A stretch of 64,000 nucleotides of DNA from an uncultured Alphaproteobacteria bacterium (GTDB lineage: Bacteria > Pseudomonadota > Alphaproteobacteria > RF32 > CAG-239), in NCBI GenBank assembly GCA_944392275.1, contig CALXWA010000001.1, positions 68,737-132,736 of the forward strand, given 5' to 3'. The notes below the pieces were generated by a model. That model was given only the letters and a program-made list of their open reading frames with translations. It searched no databases and was not told the DNA's origin. The translations under genes and the position numbers were made by a program. Positions 1 through 8,223 of this stretch are shown one piece after another. Every line of letters begins with the position of its first letter. Position 1 is the first letter of the stretch.

Positions 1-121
1 AAACATCGGAAAAATTTACATCATTTATAAGAGCCATTTCAATTGTCCACAAATTCTACATACACTACAATAAAATATCATATGAAAGGTAAAAAATAGT
101 TTAATATATTAAATTACAAAA

Positions 122-149
122 AAAAGTTCCGTTTATAAACGGAACTTTT
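122..149 (-). terminator. Intrinsic terminator of the first gene
   Basis: Inverted repeat AAAAGTTCCGTTT / AAACGGAACTTTT. Read on the minus strand it forms a GC-containing stem followed by a T tract. The stop codon of the neighbouring minus-strand gene (133-135) lies inside the stem, so coding end and terminator overlap. The remaining 1-121 show no supportable feature. Confidence 0.75.
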
Positions 150-783
150 GATTAGGTTTAAGAATTGACATCTTTTGTGAAAAGTAAAATTCTTTATCTT
201 CGTCACAATACATTTGGTATAAAACCCCATCTTTAATAAAAGATTCGCCTTCTTTTACAGCTTCTCTCATTAAGGACGCCAAGTTAAACTGAGATAGTAA
301 GGCATAATCTTGAACAAAAGCCGGCAAGCAATAGAGGATATTTTGCTCTTGACTATAGCCCACCCAGATTACGGTTACAAAATTTCTTCGTTTTTGTTCA
401 AATGTAAAAACCCTACAAAGCAAGAAGTTAATATCTTTATACCCATTTAACAGAGCAAAAGTTTTAGCTTGTTTTTCAGAAGAAAGAACTTCGCAAGCCT
501 CAACATACAAACCATCTTCAGGAGATTCTTTAACAAGAAACAAACATCCTTGTCGGATAAAGTAAGAACCTTTCAAAATGGTAGTAATACTTTTCCCGAA
601 TAGCTCTTGAGGTTTTGTATCAGCAAAAACAGGAAGAAATATAAAATTTCTGTCATCTTTCATATAAAACCACACGGCAGTAAATCTTTCAGCTTCTTCA
701 CCTCCAGAAATATAACCAAGTGTTGGTTTATACCTCATGAACACCTGAGCTTCTTTTTGTGAAGCAAATAAAAATTCATTCAT
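133..783 (-). CDS. Hypothetical protein with two internal repeats (SseB-like layout)
   Basis: A 216-residue protein I do not recognise with certainty. It contains two similar halves. Residues about 30-90 hold ERFTAVWFYMKDDRNFIFLPVF followed by a K/G-rich helix and FIRQGCLFLVKE. Residues about 130-190 hold FVTVIWVGYSQEQNILYCLP followed by FIKDGVLYQMY. This suggests a duplicated alpha/beta fold, somewhat reminiscent of SseB-type domains, but that link is only a guess. There is no signal peptide or membrane segment, so it is probably cytosolic. The ATG at 783 has no clear ribosome binding site. It is a single-gene unit closed by its own terminator. Confidence 0.7.
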   Translation of the reverse strand: MNEFLFASQKEAQVFMRYKPTLGYISGGEEAERFTAVWFYMKDDRNFIFLPVFADTKPQELFGKSITTILKGSYFIRQGCLFLVKESPEDGLYVEACEVLSSEKQAKTFALLNGYKDINFLLCRVFTFEQKRRNFVTVIWVGYSQEQNILYCLPAFVQDYALLSQFNLASLMREAVKEGESFIKDGVLYQMYCDEDKEFYFSQKMSILKPNQKFRL

Positions 784-900
784 AATAGTAAAATTTAATG
801 ATACATTTTATTTAAGGAAAACATATTTAGACAAAAAAATCAAGAAAATTTTGGCATCAATTTTCAATAAGATTCAAAGAGATTAAAAATCCTAATAACA

Positions 901-931
901 AAAAAATCTCCGCTTTTGACGGAGATTTTTT
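901..931 (-). terminator. Intrinsic terminator after the M23 peptidase gene
   Basis: AAAAAATCTCCG, loop CTTTTGA, CGGAGATTTTT: a strong stem with A and T tracts on both sides, 22 bp beyond the stop codon of the minus-strand M23 peptidase gene. It could act in both directions. Confidence 0.8.
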
Positions 932-953
932 ACGACAAAGGCTTTCTATAATT

Positions 954-2366
954 TTACTTTTTTGCAACTTTCTTTGTTTCAGTCTGTGCAAACATATTTT
1001 TGTAAGAGGACTGAATATCGGCAACGAGTTTTTTAAACTTGCGGAGATTTTCACCTTTAAGATTCTCTCCGGTAGAGGCTTTAATGCTCCGCGGATTAAC
1101 ACGTTTTCCGTTTTGAATCACTTCATAATGAAGGTGCGGACCGGTCGAACGCCCCGTACTTCCGACATAACCGATAACTTGTCCTTGTTTAACACGAGTC
1201 CCCGGGCGAATACCTTTGGCAAATTTCCACATATGACCATAAGCCGTCGAATATTCTGAGTTATGTCTGATTTTAATATAGTTACCATAAGAGCCGTTAT
1301 ACTTAGCAACTTGCACAACTCCGTCTCCACCGGCAAAAATAGCAGTCCCCTTCGGGGCAGCATAATCAATTCCCCAGTGGATAATAACTTTTTTCAAAAT
1401 CGGGTGACGACGTTTACCAAAAGGTGAAGAAATACGAGCATTTTGAAAAGCTAAAGGCTTTTTATGCAAGGTTTTCTTCATGGCCATACCTTTTTCGTTG
1501 TAATAATCAACATTTCCTTTTTTATCTTTGAATCGATACAACGATAACTTTGTTTTTCCAAGGGTTAAACTGGCATATAAAATTGCTCCGGATTTGACAA
1601 CTTGCCCGTTAGGATTAATTTTATTTTCATAAATAATTTCAAACTTATCCCCTTTGTGAACATCTCTTCTAAAGTCAACGGTATAAGCAAAAATTTTAAT
1701 AAAGTTGTTGACAGTTCTTGATGGCACACCTTTATTTTGCATGCTTTTTAACAAAGTTCCGCTAATGGTGCCGGTCGCACTGTTAACTTCTTCAACCAAT
1801 TCATCAATTTGGTTCGAAATCTGAAATTCATTATTTTCATTTAAGGCAATAATAACACGTTCTGCGACACCTTTTTCAATAGTAAGACTCTTGAGCTCTA
1901 CAATTTCTCCGCTTTGCGGATTAAGCATCACTTTGGCTTGAAGCTTTTGTCCGGCACGTAAGTCTCGTGGATCATAATGTTTTTTCAGTTCATAAAAAAC
2001 ATCATTAGCTTGCTCTCTGGAAAGGCCGAGCTTGTTAAAAATAGAAATAAGTGTATCCCCTTTTTCAACGACAATTTCCTTATCAGCGGAACGCAAGGTA
2101 GCCATTGTAATAACCTTATCATAAAGGTTTTTAATGTTTTCAAAAGAGGCATCCGGGTAGATTGTTTCAGGATTGCTCATGCTTTCAGCAACGCTGTTTT
2201 CAATCATTAAGTAATCAATACGTTCGTCTTTAGAGGTCGACGCTTTAACGTTATTGTTATTGGTTAAAGACAAAACAAAAGCAAAAACGACGGCTAAAGC
2301 ATAGCCGATGTTTATAATTTTATGCGTTGTTTTGCGTTTAATCGCAAAGTTAAATTTAAATTTCAT
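954..2366 (-). CDS. LysM / M23-family murein endopeptidase
   Basis: A periplasmic peptidoglycan DD-endopeptidase of the lysostaphin type. After a short basic N-terminus there is one hydrophobic segment (NIGYALAVVFAFVLSL) that acts as anchor or signal. A LysM-like segment follows (VEKGDTLISIFNKLG ... LRAGQKLQ), then a linker and a C-terminal M23 domain. The M23 domain has the zinc ligands HWGID (H and D) and HLHYE (second H of HxH), so it should be active. The ATG at 2366 (MKFKFNF) gives a natural N-terminus. An in-frame TTG at 2423 is preceded by GGAG at 7 nt, and an ATG lies at 2381, so the start is uncertain by up to 19 codons. It likely helps cell-wall expansion or daughter-cell separation. 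The gene stands alone. Confidence 0.9.
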   Translation of the reverse strand: MKFKFNFAIKRKTTHKIINIGYALAVVFAFVLSLTNNNNVKASTSKDERIDYLMIENSVAESMSNPETIYPDASFENIKNLYDKVITMATLRSADKEIVVEKGDTLISIFNKLGLSREQANDVFYELKKHYDPRDLRAGQKLQAKVMLNPQSGEIVELKSLTIEKGVAERVIIALNENNEFQISNQIDELVEEVNSATGTISGTLLKSMQNKGVPSRTVNNFIKIFAYTVDFRRDVHKGDKFEIIYENKINPNGQVVKSGAILYASLTLGKTKLSLYRFKDKKGNVDYYNEKGMAMKKTLHKKPLAFQNARISSPFGKRRHPILKKVIIHWGIDYAAPKGTAIFAGGDGVVQVAKYNGSYGNYIKIRHNSEYSTAYGHMWKFAKGIRPGTRVKQGQVIGYVGSTGRSTGPHLHYEVIQNGKRVNPRSIKASTGENLKGENLRKFKKLVADIQSSYKNMFAQTETKKVAKK

Positions 2367-2577
2367 TTTTTTTACTAACATTTTGTTGATACAAACAAAA
2401 AATAGCCCGTGCACAAAACCCAAGCAATTTCTCCAAAATATACAAAGAACTGTTCAAATAAGAAAGAACTTTGTAGTTTTAGATGTGCATAAGTAAACAG
2501 CACAGAATATTTTTTACATAAATTCAATTATATAATGAAAAAAGATAAAAAAATACTAAAAAAAACAAAAAAAGTTC

Positions 2578-2606
2578 TTGCAAATAAAATATTTGTTCGC
2601 TATAAG
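2578..2606 (+). promoter_or_regulatory. Promoter of tRNA-Asp
   Basis: TTGCAA (2578-2583), 17-bp spacer, TATAAG (2601-2606). Predicted transcription start is near 2613, about 10 nt before the tRNA. Spacing and match to the sigma70 consensus are good. Confidence 0.65.
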
Positions 2607-2622
2607 AATACACGAACCCGAT

Positions 2623-2699
2623 GGGGGTGTAGCTCAGTTGGTTAGAGCGCCTGCCTGTCACGCAGGAGGTCGCGAGTTCGAGCCTCGTCACTCCCGCCA
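2623..2699 (+). tRNA. tRNA-Asp (anticodon GTC)
   Basis: A complete 77-nt cloverleaf. The acceptor stem pairs GGGGGTG with CACTCCC, followed by discriminator G and an encoded CCA. The D arm contains AGCTCAGTTGGTTAGAGC. The anticodon stem CCTGC / GCAGG carries loop CTGTCAC with anticodon GTC. The T arm has GTTCGAGCC. It has its own promoter and terminator, so it is an independent unit. Phage often integrate at tRNA genes, but no integrase or duplicated 3' end is seen here. Confidence 0.98.
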
Positions 2700-2700
2700 T

Positions 2701-2730
2701 AAAAAAAGCCGTCGAAAGACGGTTTTTTTT
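2701..2730 (+). terminator. Terminator after tRNA-Asp
   Basis: A run of seven A, then GCCGTC, tetraloop GAAA, GACGGT and eight T. Classic intrinsic terminator directly after the CCA of the tRNA. Confidence 0.85.
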
Positions 2731-2822
2731 GTTTTAAGGATAAGAAATTGTCGTTTACAAAATTTTTTGTTTGTTTTCAACAAGAAATATGTTAAAACAA
2801 AAATAAAAAGGAAGGGACGACA

Positions 2823-3287
2823 ATGAGCGAAGAAAATACAAACCTCAAGGAAGAAAATAAAGACGATTCTCAAGCAAACTATAGCCTATGGGGAAAATTT
2901 TGGAGAATGTGTCTGCGTTCTCCGATAAATACGATAGCCGTTATCTTTTTGCTTTATTATGGCTTTTTAGCTTATGTTTTAGAAAAAGATGCTTTTGTAA
3001 ACAAGACCATAATGTTAGGGATTGTTTTTTTGTGGGGGTTATGGTTCTTTGCCAAGAACATGATAAAAATCTTGTTAATAGTAGCCGTTATCGGTTGTGG
3101 GGCTTATGGCTACTATCGCTACACGCATTTAGAACAAGCTCAATGTGAAGAAAGTGGCGGTGAGTGGAACAAAGTCAACAAGACATGTGAAAAAAAGCTT
3201 ACCTTTTGGCAAAAATTACAGAATCAATGGTATGAATATAAAAAAGCGGCAGAATTAAAAGAAAAAGCCCAAACACTCACAAAATAA
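2823..3287 (+). CDS. Small hypothetical membrane protein
   Basis: A 154-residue protein, not recognised. After a charged, Glu/Lys-rich N-terminus there are two to three hydrophobic segments (about 37-53, 63-78 and 81-97), then a short domain with two cysteines (QCEESGGEW and KTCEKK) and a basic C-terminal helix. The Cys pair with the EESGGEW stretch between resembles small periplasmic motifs that may form a disulfide. The start is supported by AGGAAGGGA about 8 nt upstream. Its stop TAA overlaps an ATG (TAATG at 3285-3289) that opens a small overlapping frame, and the next gene follows closely, so the two probably form an operon. Confidence 0.75.
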   Translation: MSEENTNLKEENKDDSQANYSLWGKFWRMCLRSPINTIAVIFLLYYGFLAYVLEKDAFVNKTIMLGIVFLWGLWFFAKNMIKILLIVAVIGCGAYGYYRYTHLEQAQCEESGGEWNKVNKTCEKKLTFWQKLQNQWYEYKKAAELKEKAQTLTK

Positions 3288-3412
3288 TGCTGGATTTTTT
3301 TACCCAAGGCACTTATCTTAAAGAAGCCAAGGCAAGAAGGGAGATTCCAAATGCAAAGACAATTTGCCATTATCAAAAAAATAAAAAATTTAGTATCACA
3401 AACCGGGCGTAA
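3287..3412 (+). CDS. Possible 41-residue overlapping leader ORF
   Basis: The ATG shares its A with the preceding stop (TAATG), which is typical of translational coupling. The frame runs 41 codons to a TAA at 3410-3412 and overlaps the start of the next gene in a different frame. The product begins MLDFFTQGTYLKEAKARRE and matches nothing I know. It could be a coupling leader or a chance frame. Support is only the overlap geometry. Confidence 0.25.
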   Translation: MLDFFTQGTYLKEAKARREIPNAKTICHYQKNKKFSITNRA

Positions 3413-3746
3413 AATAATTTACCGTAAAAATAAGGGTAAAGATACGGATATCTCCGAAAAAATTGCCCAAAAGATTCAAAAAGCATCTTATGATTTTAGT
3501 TTAAAAATCCGCAAAGACAGCTTTACACCGCCTTATCAAAAACTAGCAGAACAGTTACAAGTTGAAGAAAGTCAGATTTTTCGGGCCGCTGTTTATAATA
3601 TGGCCAATATTGCCATGCACCGCCGAAAGTTTAAAAAAGAGATTCTAAATATCTTTTATGAATGTTTGAATGACAATAATCTTTCAAATGAAAAAAAAGA
3701 ATATATCAAAACAAAAATCGCTAAAATCAATCAAAATAAAGAATAA
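3351..3746 (+). CDS. Hypothetical basic protein
   Basis: A 131-residue, lysine-rich, mostly helical protein that I do not recognise. It has no signal peptide. The central segment (SDFSL-like helix, then AEQLQVEESQIFRAAVYNMANIA) could be a small DNA- or RNA-binding helical domain, but this is only an impression. AGAAGGGAG lies about 8 nt before the ATG at 3351, supporting this start, although the frame stays open upstream to 3288 without another good start codon. It sits downstream of the small membrane protein and ends at a clear terminator. Confidence 0.65.
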   Translation: MQRQFAIIKKIKNLVSQTGRKIIYRKNKGKDTDISEKIAQKIQKASYDFSLKIRKDSFTPPYQKLAEQLQVEESQIFRAAVYNMANIAMHRRKFKKEILNIFYECLNDNNLSNEKKEYIKTKIAKINQNKE

Positions 3747-3775
3747 AAAAAGCCTCCATATGGGGGCTTTTTTGA
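3747..3775. terminator. Bidirectional terminator between convergent genes
   Basis: A-rich tract, AGCCTCC, short AT loop, GGGGGCT and six T. It lies between the 3' ends of the plus-strand hypothetical gene and minus-strand prfC and can serve both. Confidence 0.8.
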
Positions 3776-3781
3776 ATAACG

Positions 3782-5374
3782 TTAAAGAGAGGCAATGGAC
3801 TTCGTTTTAAGGAATTTAACTTTTGGAAAGTCCTCTTGTGTCTTATTTAAATGCCAAGCATTTCTTGCCAAAAAGACGAGAGCTCCATCATTATCTTCGG
3901 CCAAGTTCATCCGAAGAGCATCTTGGAATCGTTTGAGCTCTTCTTTATCCTCACATTCAACCCAACGAGCCGTATAATATTGGGTTGCCTCAAACATGAC
4001 CGGCAGGTTAAATTCAGTTTTGATACGATCAGCCATGACCTCAAATTGCAAGGCTCCGACAACTCCGACAATCCACTCGGCTCCGATGACGGGCTTAAAA
4101 ACACTGGCTCCGCCTTCTTCGGCAATTTGTTGCAAAGCATTACCCAAGTGTTTAGATTTAAGCGGATCAAGCGCACGTGCAGATTTTAAAAGCTCCGGAG
4201 CAAAACTCGGAATACCGGTAAAGGTAATTTTTTCGCCTTCGGTTAAGGTATCTCCGATGTGCAGTTGTCCATGGTTTGGGATGCCGATAATATCACCCGG
4301 AAAAGCATCTTCGGCAAGCTCACGTTCTTGTGCCAAAAACATAACCGGCGTAGGAACTTTAATTTCTTTTCCGGTTCGGGTTTGTAATAATTTCATCCCC
4401 CGTTTAAAATGTCCGGAACACAGACGCATAAAAGCAATCCGGTCTCGGTGTTTGGGGTCCATGTTGGCCTGAATTTTAAAAATAAAACCGCTGACTTTAG
4501 GCTCGTCGGGAAAAACTTCACGACTTAAGGAAGGGTGGGGACGAGGTTGTGGGGCCATCGAATGAAGCCCTTCCAAAACTTCGCGCACACCAAAGTTATT
4601 AATCGCACTTCCGAAAAATACGGGAGTAAGAGAACCTTGCAAATACGCCTCCAGGTCAAACTTTGGGCAAAGTTCTTTAATCATTTCAACATCTTCTCTT
4701 AACTTTGCAACCATATGAGCGGGAAGCAACTTATCCAATTTTTCATCATCTAATCCTTTGCAGGTTTCAATAGTTGCATTAATAGAAGATTTATCACCGG
4801 ATTTATTCATCAAAATCAGTTGGTCATTTAACAGGTCATAACAACCAAGAAAATCTTTGCCCATACCAATCGGCCAACTTGCCGGAGTAACGTCTAAAGC
4901 TAAAGTTTTTTCAATTTCATCCAATAAAGCAAAAGGATCTTGTCCTTCTCGGTCAAGTTTATTAATAAAAGTCAAAATCGGCACGTCTCTTAAACGGCAA
5001 ACTTCAAACAACTTTTTGGTCTGAGATTCAATACCCTTTGCCGAATCAAGAACCATAACGGCCGAATCAACCGCCGTCAAAACACGATAAGTATCTTCGG
5101 AAAAGTCTTCGTGTCCCGGTGTATCCAAGAGATTAAAGGTAACTCCTTTATAATCAAATGTCATGACGGAAGAGGCAACGGAAATACCTCTTTCTTGCTC
5201 AACTTTCATCCAATCGGAATGGGCTCGACGATTTTCGCCTCGAGCTTTTACGGCACCGGCTTGTTGAATAGCACCGCCAAATAGTAACAATTTTTCGGTT
5301 AAAGTTGTTTTACCGGCATCCGGGTGAGAAATAATTGCAAAAGTTTTGCGTGGATTAACTTTATTTTCAGACAT
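3782..5374 (-). CDS. prfC: Peptide chain release factor 3 (GTPase)
   Basis: RF3 is the GTPase that removes RF1/RF2 from the ribosome after peptide release. The G1 loop SHPDAGKTT, G3 DTPGHED and G4 NKLD are intact. The length (530 residues from the ATG at 5374) matches the family (about 528). A TTG 18 nt upstream is in frame but has no ribosome binding site, so the ATG is preferred. It is the last gene of a minus-strand run hflK-hflC-degP-holC-prfC, 75 bp after holC, and could also have its own promoter. It ends at a bidirectional terminator. RF2, its partner, is encoded at 18.7 kb. Confidence 0.97.
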   Translation of the reverse strand: MSENKVNPRKTFAIISHPDAGKTTLTEKLLLFGGAIQQAGAVKARGENRRAHSDWMKVEQERGISVASSVMTFDYKGVTFNLLDTPGHEDFSEDTYRVLTAVDSAVMVLDSAKGIESQTKKLFEVCRLRDVPILTFINKLDREGQDPFALLDEIEKTLALDVTPASWPIGMGKDFLGCYDLLNDQLILMNKSGDKSSINATIETCKGLDDEKLDKLLPAHMVAKLREDVEMIKELCPKFDLEAYLQGSLTPVFFGSAINNFGVREVLEGLHSMAPQPRPHPSLSREVFPDEPKVSGFIFKIQANMDPKHRDRIAFMRLCSGHFKRGMKLLQTRTGKEIKVPTPVMFLAQERELAEDAFPGDIIGIPNHGQLHIGDTLTEGEKITFTGIPSFAPELLKSARALDPLKSKHLGNALQQIAEEGGASVFKPVIGAEWIVGVVGALQFEVMADRIKTEFNLPVMFEATQYYTARWVECEDKEELKRFQDALRMNLAEDNDGALVFLARNAWHLNKTQEDFPKVKFLKTKSIASL

Positions 5375-5467
5375 CTTAGACTCAAATACCAAAATTTATT
5401 TTACAAAATTATCAGCGTTTTAGCTTAAAAAGGTCAAGGAGTCAAGCTTATTCTCAAAGCCTAAAAT

Positions 5468-5920
5468 CTACTTTTGTGACCATTTTCCGGCGTCATCTTG
5501 TTGCCAATAAAAACATTCATTTCCGGAAGTTTTAAGATTTTTCCAAAACTGACGAGCTTGTTGCAAAGCATCGGGATTGTTTCCGTCAAAGATATTAAAA
5601 ATCCTTTCAAAACCGGATAAAAAGTTGTTGTCGGCATCGGCTCCGTCAACCAGAAATAAGAAGGCGGCTTGGTTAGGGTTTTCGTTCTCTGCAGTTAGCC
5701 AAATCGGCTGAAGTTCGGCATTTCCGTCTTTGTGTGTTCCGTGCGGTAAAAAAGATTGATCATTATAAGTCCAGAGCAAAGCATTTAAAAAGTCTACCCG
5801 TTCTTCCGTTCCGATTTTGACCACAATCTTTTTCCCCGTAGCATAAGCTTTTTCGAGGAGTTTGGGCAAAACCTCGTCCAACCCTTGTTTTTGCAGATGG
5901 TAAAAGTCAACTCTACTCAT
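5468..5920 (-). CDS. holC: DNA polymerase III chi subunit
   Basis: Chi links the clamp loader to single-strand binding protein. Family features are the N-terminal FYHL strand, LLEKAYATGKKIVV, the LWTYNDQSFLPHG motif and QPIWLT. The 150-residue length is normal. The ATG at 5920 overlaps the stop of the upstream protease gene by 8 nt, so translation is coupled. Presence after the hflKC/degP genes seems to be an operon of convenience. Confidence 0.93.
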   Translation of the reverse strand: MSRVDFYHLQKQGLDEVLPKLLEKAYATGKKIVVKIGTEERVDFLNALLWTYNDQSFLPHGTHKDGNAELQPIWLTAENENPNQAAFLFLVDGADADNNFLSGFERIFNIFDGNNPDALQQARQFWKNLKTSGNECFYWQQDDAGKWSQK

Positions 5921-7343
5921 TTTCTTTTAACTTTACAGCGACATAGTGCAAGATGTTATTATTATTAATCAGTAACAAAACCGGACGATTATTTTCCAAT
6001 TTTGCTTCATTAACATAAGTTTTAACATCATTTACATCAAAAATGGCTTTTTTGTCAACCTGAGTGATTAAATCTCCCGGCTTCAGCCCCTTATTTTCAG
6101 CATCCGATCCGGAAAGGACACGCGTAATAACAACCCCGTTTGCCGCATCTTTATCCAAATGATATTGATTTAGAATTTCCGGCGTGATTTCATTAATATT
6201 CATCCCAAGCTCCGGAAGATTATCGGTTGAAACGTCATTTTCCTCTACAGGAGCTTTCTTGACATTTTTCTTAGAATTTTCTTCGGGCATTTTATAAATT
6301 TTGAGATCTAATTTTTGGATTTTATTGTCTCGCCATATTTCAAGAGTAACCGTTTTTCCAATTGGTGTTTCGGCCGCCATTCGAGAAAGATTTTTGGTAT
6401 CGTCAATATCTTGACCGTCAAAACTCAAAATAATATCTCCGGGTTTAACCCCGGCCTTTTGGGCACTTGAGTTTTCAGAAACATCCGAAACAATAACCCC
6501 GGTTTTATGCTTTTGTTTTAAGCTGTCGGCAATGTCGGTTGAGTTGGGCTGAATTTTAATGCCAAGCCACCCGCGTTCAACTTTCCCTTTAGCCTTTAAT
6601 TCCCGGATAACAAACTTTGTCAAATTAACCGGAACGGCAAAACCAATCCCCATACTTCCGCCGGAAGTCGAAAAAATAGCCGTGTTAATTCCGATAACTT
6701 CTCCTCTAAGGTTAAACATCGGCCCGCCGGAACTTCCTTGATTGATGGAGGCATCTGTTTGAATAAAATTGTCATAGGGGCCGGTTTCAATATCACGTGA
6801 TTTTGCAGACACAATGCCCGCCGTAACACTACCACCCAATCCAAACGGATTACCAATAGCCAAAATCCAATCCCCGACACGGATTTTATCAGAATCTCCC
6901 AACTTAACGGGGGCGAGCTTTCCGGCTCCTTCAATTTTAATTAATGCAACATCCGTTTTATCATCTCGCCCAATAACTTGTGCCGAAAATTGGCGGTTAT
7001 CATACAAAGTAACCGTGATTTCTTTTGCCTGATCAATCACGTGGTTATTGGTTAAAATCGTTCCTTCTTCATCAAGAATAAAACCGGATCCCAGAGAAAC
7101 TTGCTCCGGTTTTTGCGGTTGAAAATAATCCTTCAAACGAGGGTTAGAACTTTCAACGCCCAAACCATCGTCAAGATTTTCTTCGCTATCGGCAACAGAG
7201 GTCGTTGAAATATTAACAACACTGGGCTGTAATTTTTCAACCAAGTCCGCAAAAGAAGGGAAACCCTGTGCTCTTGCGGGAACAAGAGCAAACAGGGTTA
7301 AAAGCAAAACAATCAAAAACAGTTTTAGCTTGGTCATGTACAT
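5913..7343 (-). CDS. degP: Periplasmic Do-family serine protease (DegP/DegQ)
   Basis: An HtrA-type protease/chaperone for misfolded envelope proteins. A signal peptide is followed by cleavage near ARAQ (residue 26). The trypsin-like domain contains the triad His101 (TNNHVI), Asp131 (DKTDVAL) and Ser205 (QGSSGGP; the usual Asn before Ser is a Ser here). Two PDZ domains follow, at about 255-345 and 375-465. An acidic linker loop after residue 50 fits the LA loop of this family. The start lies 1 nt after the hflC stop, so the genes are coupled. Context with HflK/HflC suggests envelope protein quality control. Confidence 0.95.
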   Translation of the reverse strand: MYMTKLKLFLIVLLLTLFALVPARAQGFPSFADLVEKLQPSVVNISTTSVADSEENLDDGLGVESSNPRLKDYFQPQKPEQVSLGSGFILDEEGTILTNNHVIDQAKEITVTLYDNRQFSAQVIGRDDKTDVALIKIEGAGKLAPVKLGDSDKIRVGDWILAIGNPFGLGGSVTAGIVSAKSRDIETGPYDNFIQTDASINQGSSGGPMFNLRGEVIGINTAIFSTSGGSMGIGFAVPVNLTKFVIRELKAKGKVERGWLGIKIQPNSTDIADSLKQKHKTGVIVSDVSENSSAQKAGVKPGDIILSFDGQDIDDTKNLSRMAAETPIGKTVTLEIWRDNKIQKLDLKIYKMPEENSKKNVKKAPVEENDVSTDNLPELGMNINEITPEILNQYHLDKDAANGVVITRVLSGSDAENKGLKPGDLITQVDKKAIFDVNDVKTYVNEAKLENNRPVLLLINNNNILHYVAVKLKENE

Positions 7344-7344
7344 T

Positions 7345-8223
7345 TTATAGTCCGTTTTTCATTGTTTTGCGAAAGTATTCAAAAAACTCGGCATCCGGTG
7401 ACAAAACCAAGGAGGTATTGTTAGCATTGCCAAGAGCTTTTTTATAAGCTTCCAAAGAGCGATAAAAAGCAAAAAACTTTGGATCAATATTGGCAGCATT
7501 ATTCCAGATTTCAATTGCTTTTTGATCACCTTCACCACGTATGGTCTGAGCCTTTTGTTCGGCATCGGCCACAATAATGGTTTGTTCTTTTTCGGCTTTG
7601 GCTCTTATTTTTTGAGCCTCTTGTTGTCCGGTAGCCCGAAACTCTTTGGCGTCTCGCTCGCGTTCAGCTTTCATGCGGGCATTAATAGCTTGCAAAACCT
7701 CAACCGGCAGATCAGCCCGTCGAATACGGACATCGGCAACACTGACCCCGATTTGCTCGGCATCAATTTTGACGGCAGAGGAAATATCATTCATAATTTG
7801 TGTTCTTTTTTGGGATAACAATTCCGGTAACGTAATGCGACCCAAAATTTTGCGAACGGAAGAATTGACAATCTCTTCCAGCTTGCTGCGAGCTTGCAAT
7901 TCGGTACGAACCGTCTTGTAAAAACGGAGAGGATCAACAATCTTATAACGGGTAAAACTATCAACATCCAAACGTTTTTTATCATTCAAAACCACTTCTT
8001 GTCCCGGAGGGTCAAGATTTAATAACCGATTATCATAAAACACAACATTTTGGATAAAAGGGATTTTGACCTTTAATCCGGGTTCCTTAACAACACGGAC
8101 CGGTTCCCCAAATTGCAAAACAATTGCTTGCTCAATCTGGGAAACAACATACAAAGAGTTTGCCAACACAAAAAGGACGGCAAGGACAATTCCGCCACAA
8201 ACAAATTTTACTTTATCACTCAT
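7345..8223 (-). CDS. hflC: HflC, FtsH protease regulator (SPFH protein)
   Basis: HflC and HflK form a cage around FtsH at the inner membrane and modulate its proteolysis. One N-terminal membrane segment (about 8-25) is followed by the SPFH/band 7 domain (VSQIEQAIVLQFGEP), a long charged helix (MKAERERDAKEFRATG ... KAEKEQTIIVADAEQ) and a C-terminal tail. The start overlaps the hflK stop (TAATG), so stoichiometric translation is likely. Length 292 is typical. Confidence 0.96.
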   Translation of the reverse strand: MSDKVKFVCGGIVLAVLFVLANSLYVVSQIEQAIVLQFGEPVRVVKEPGLKVKIPFIQNVVFYDNRLLNLDPPGQEVVLNDKKRLDVDSFTRYKIVDPLRFYKTVRTELQARSKLEEIVNSSVRKILGRITLPELLSQKRTQIMNDISSAVKIDAEQIGVSVADVRIRRADLPVEVLQAINARMKAERERDAKEFRATGQQEAQKIRAKAEKEQTIIVADAEQKAQTIRGEGDQKAIEIWNNAANIDPKFFAFYRSLEAYKKALGNANNTSLVLSPDAEFFEYFRKTMKNGL

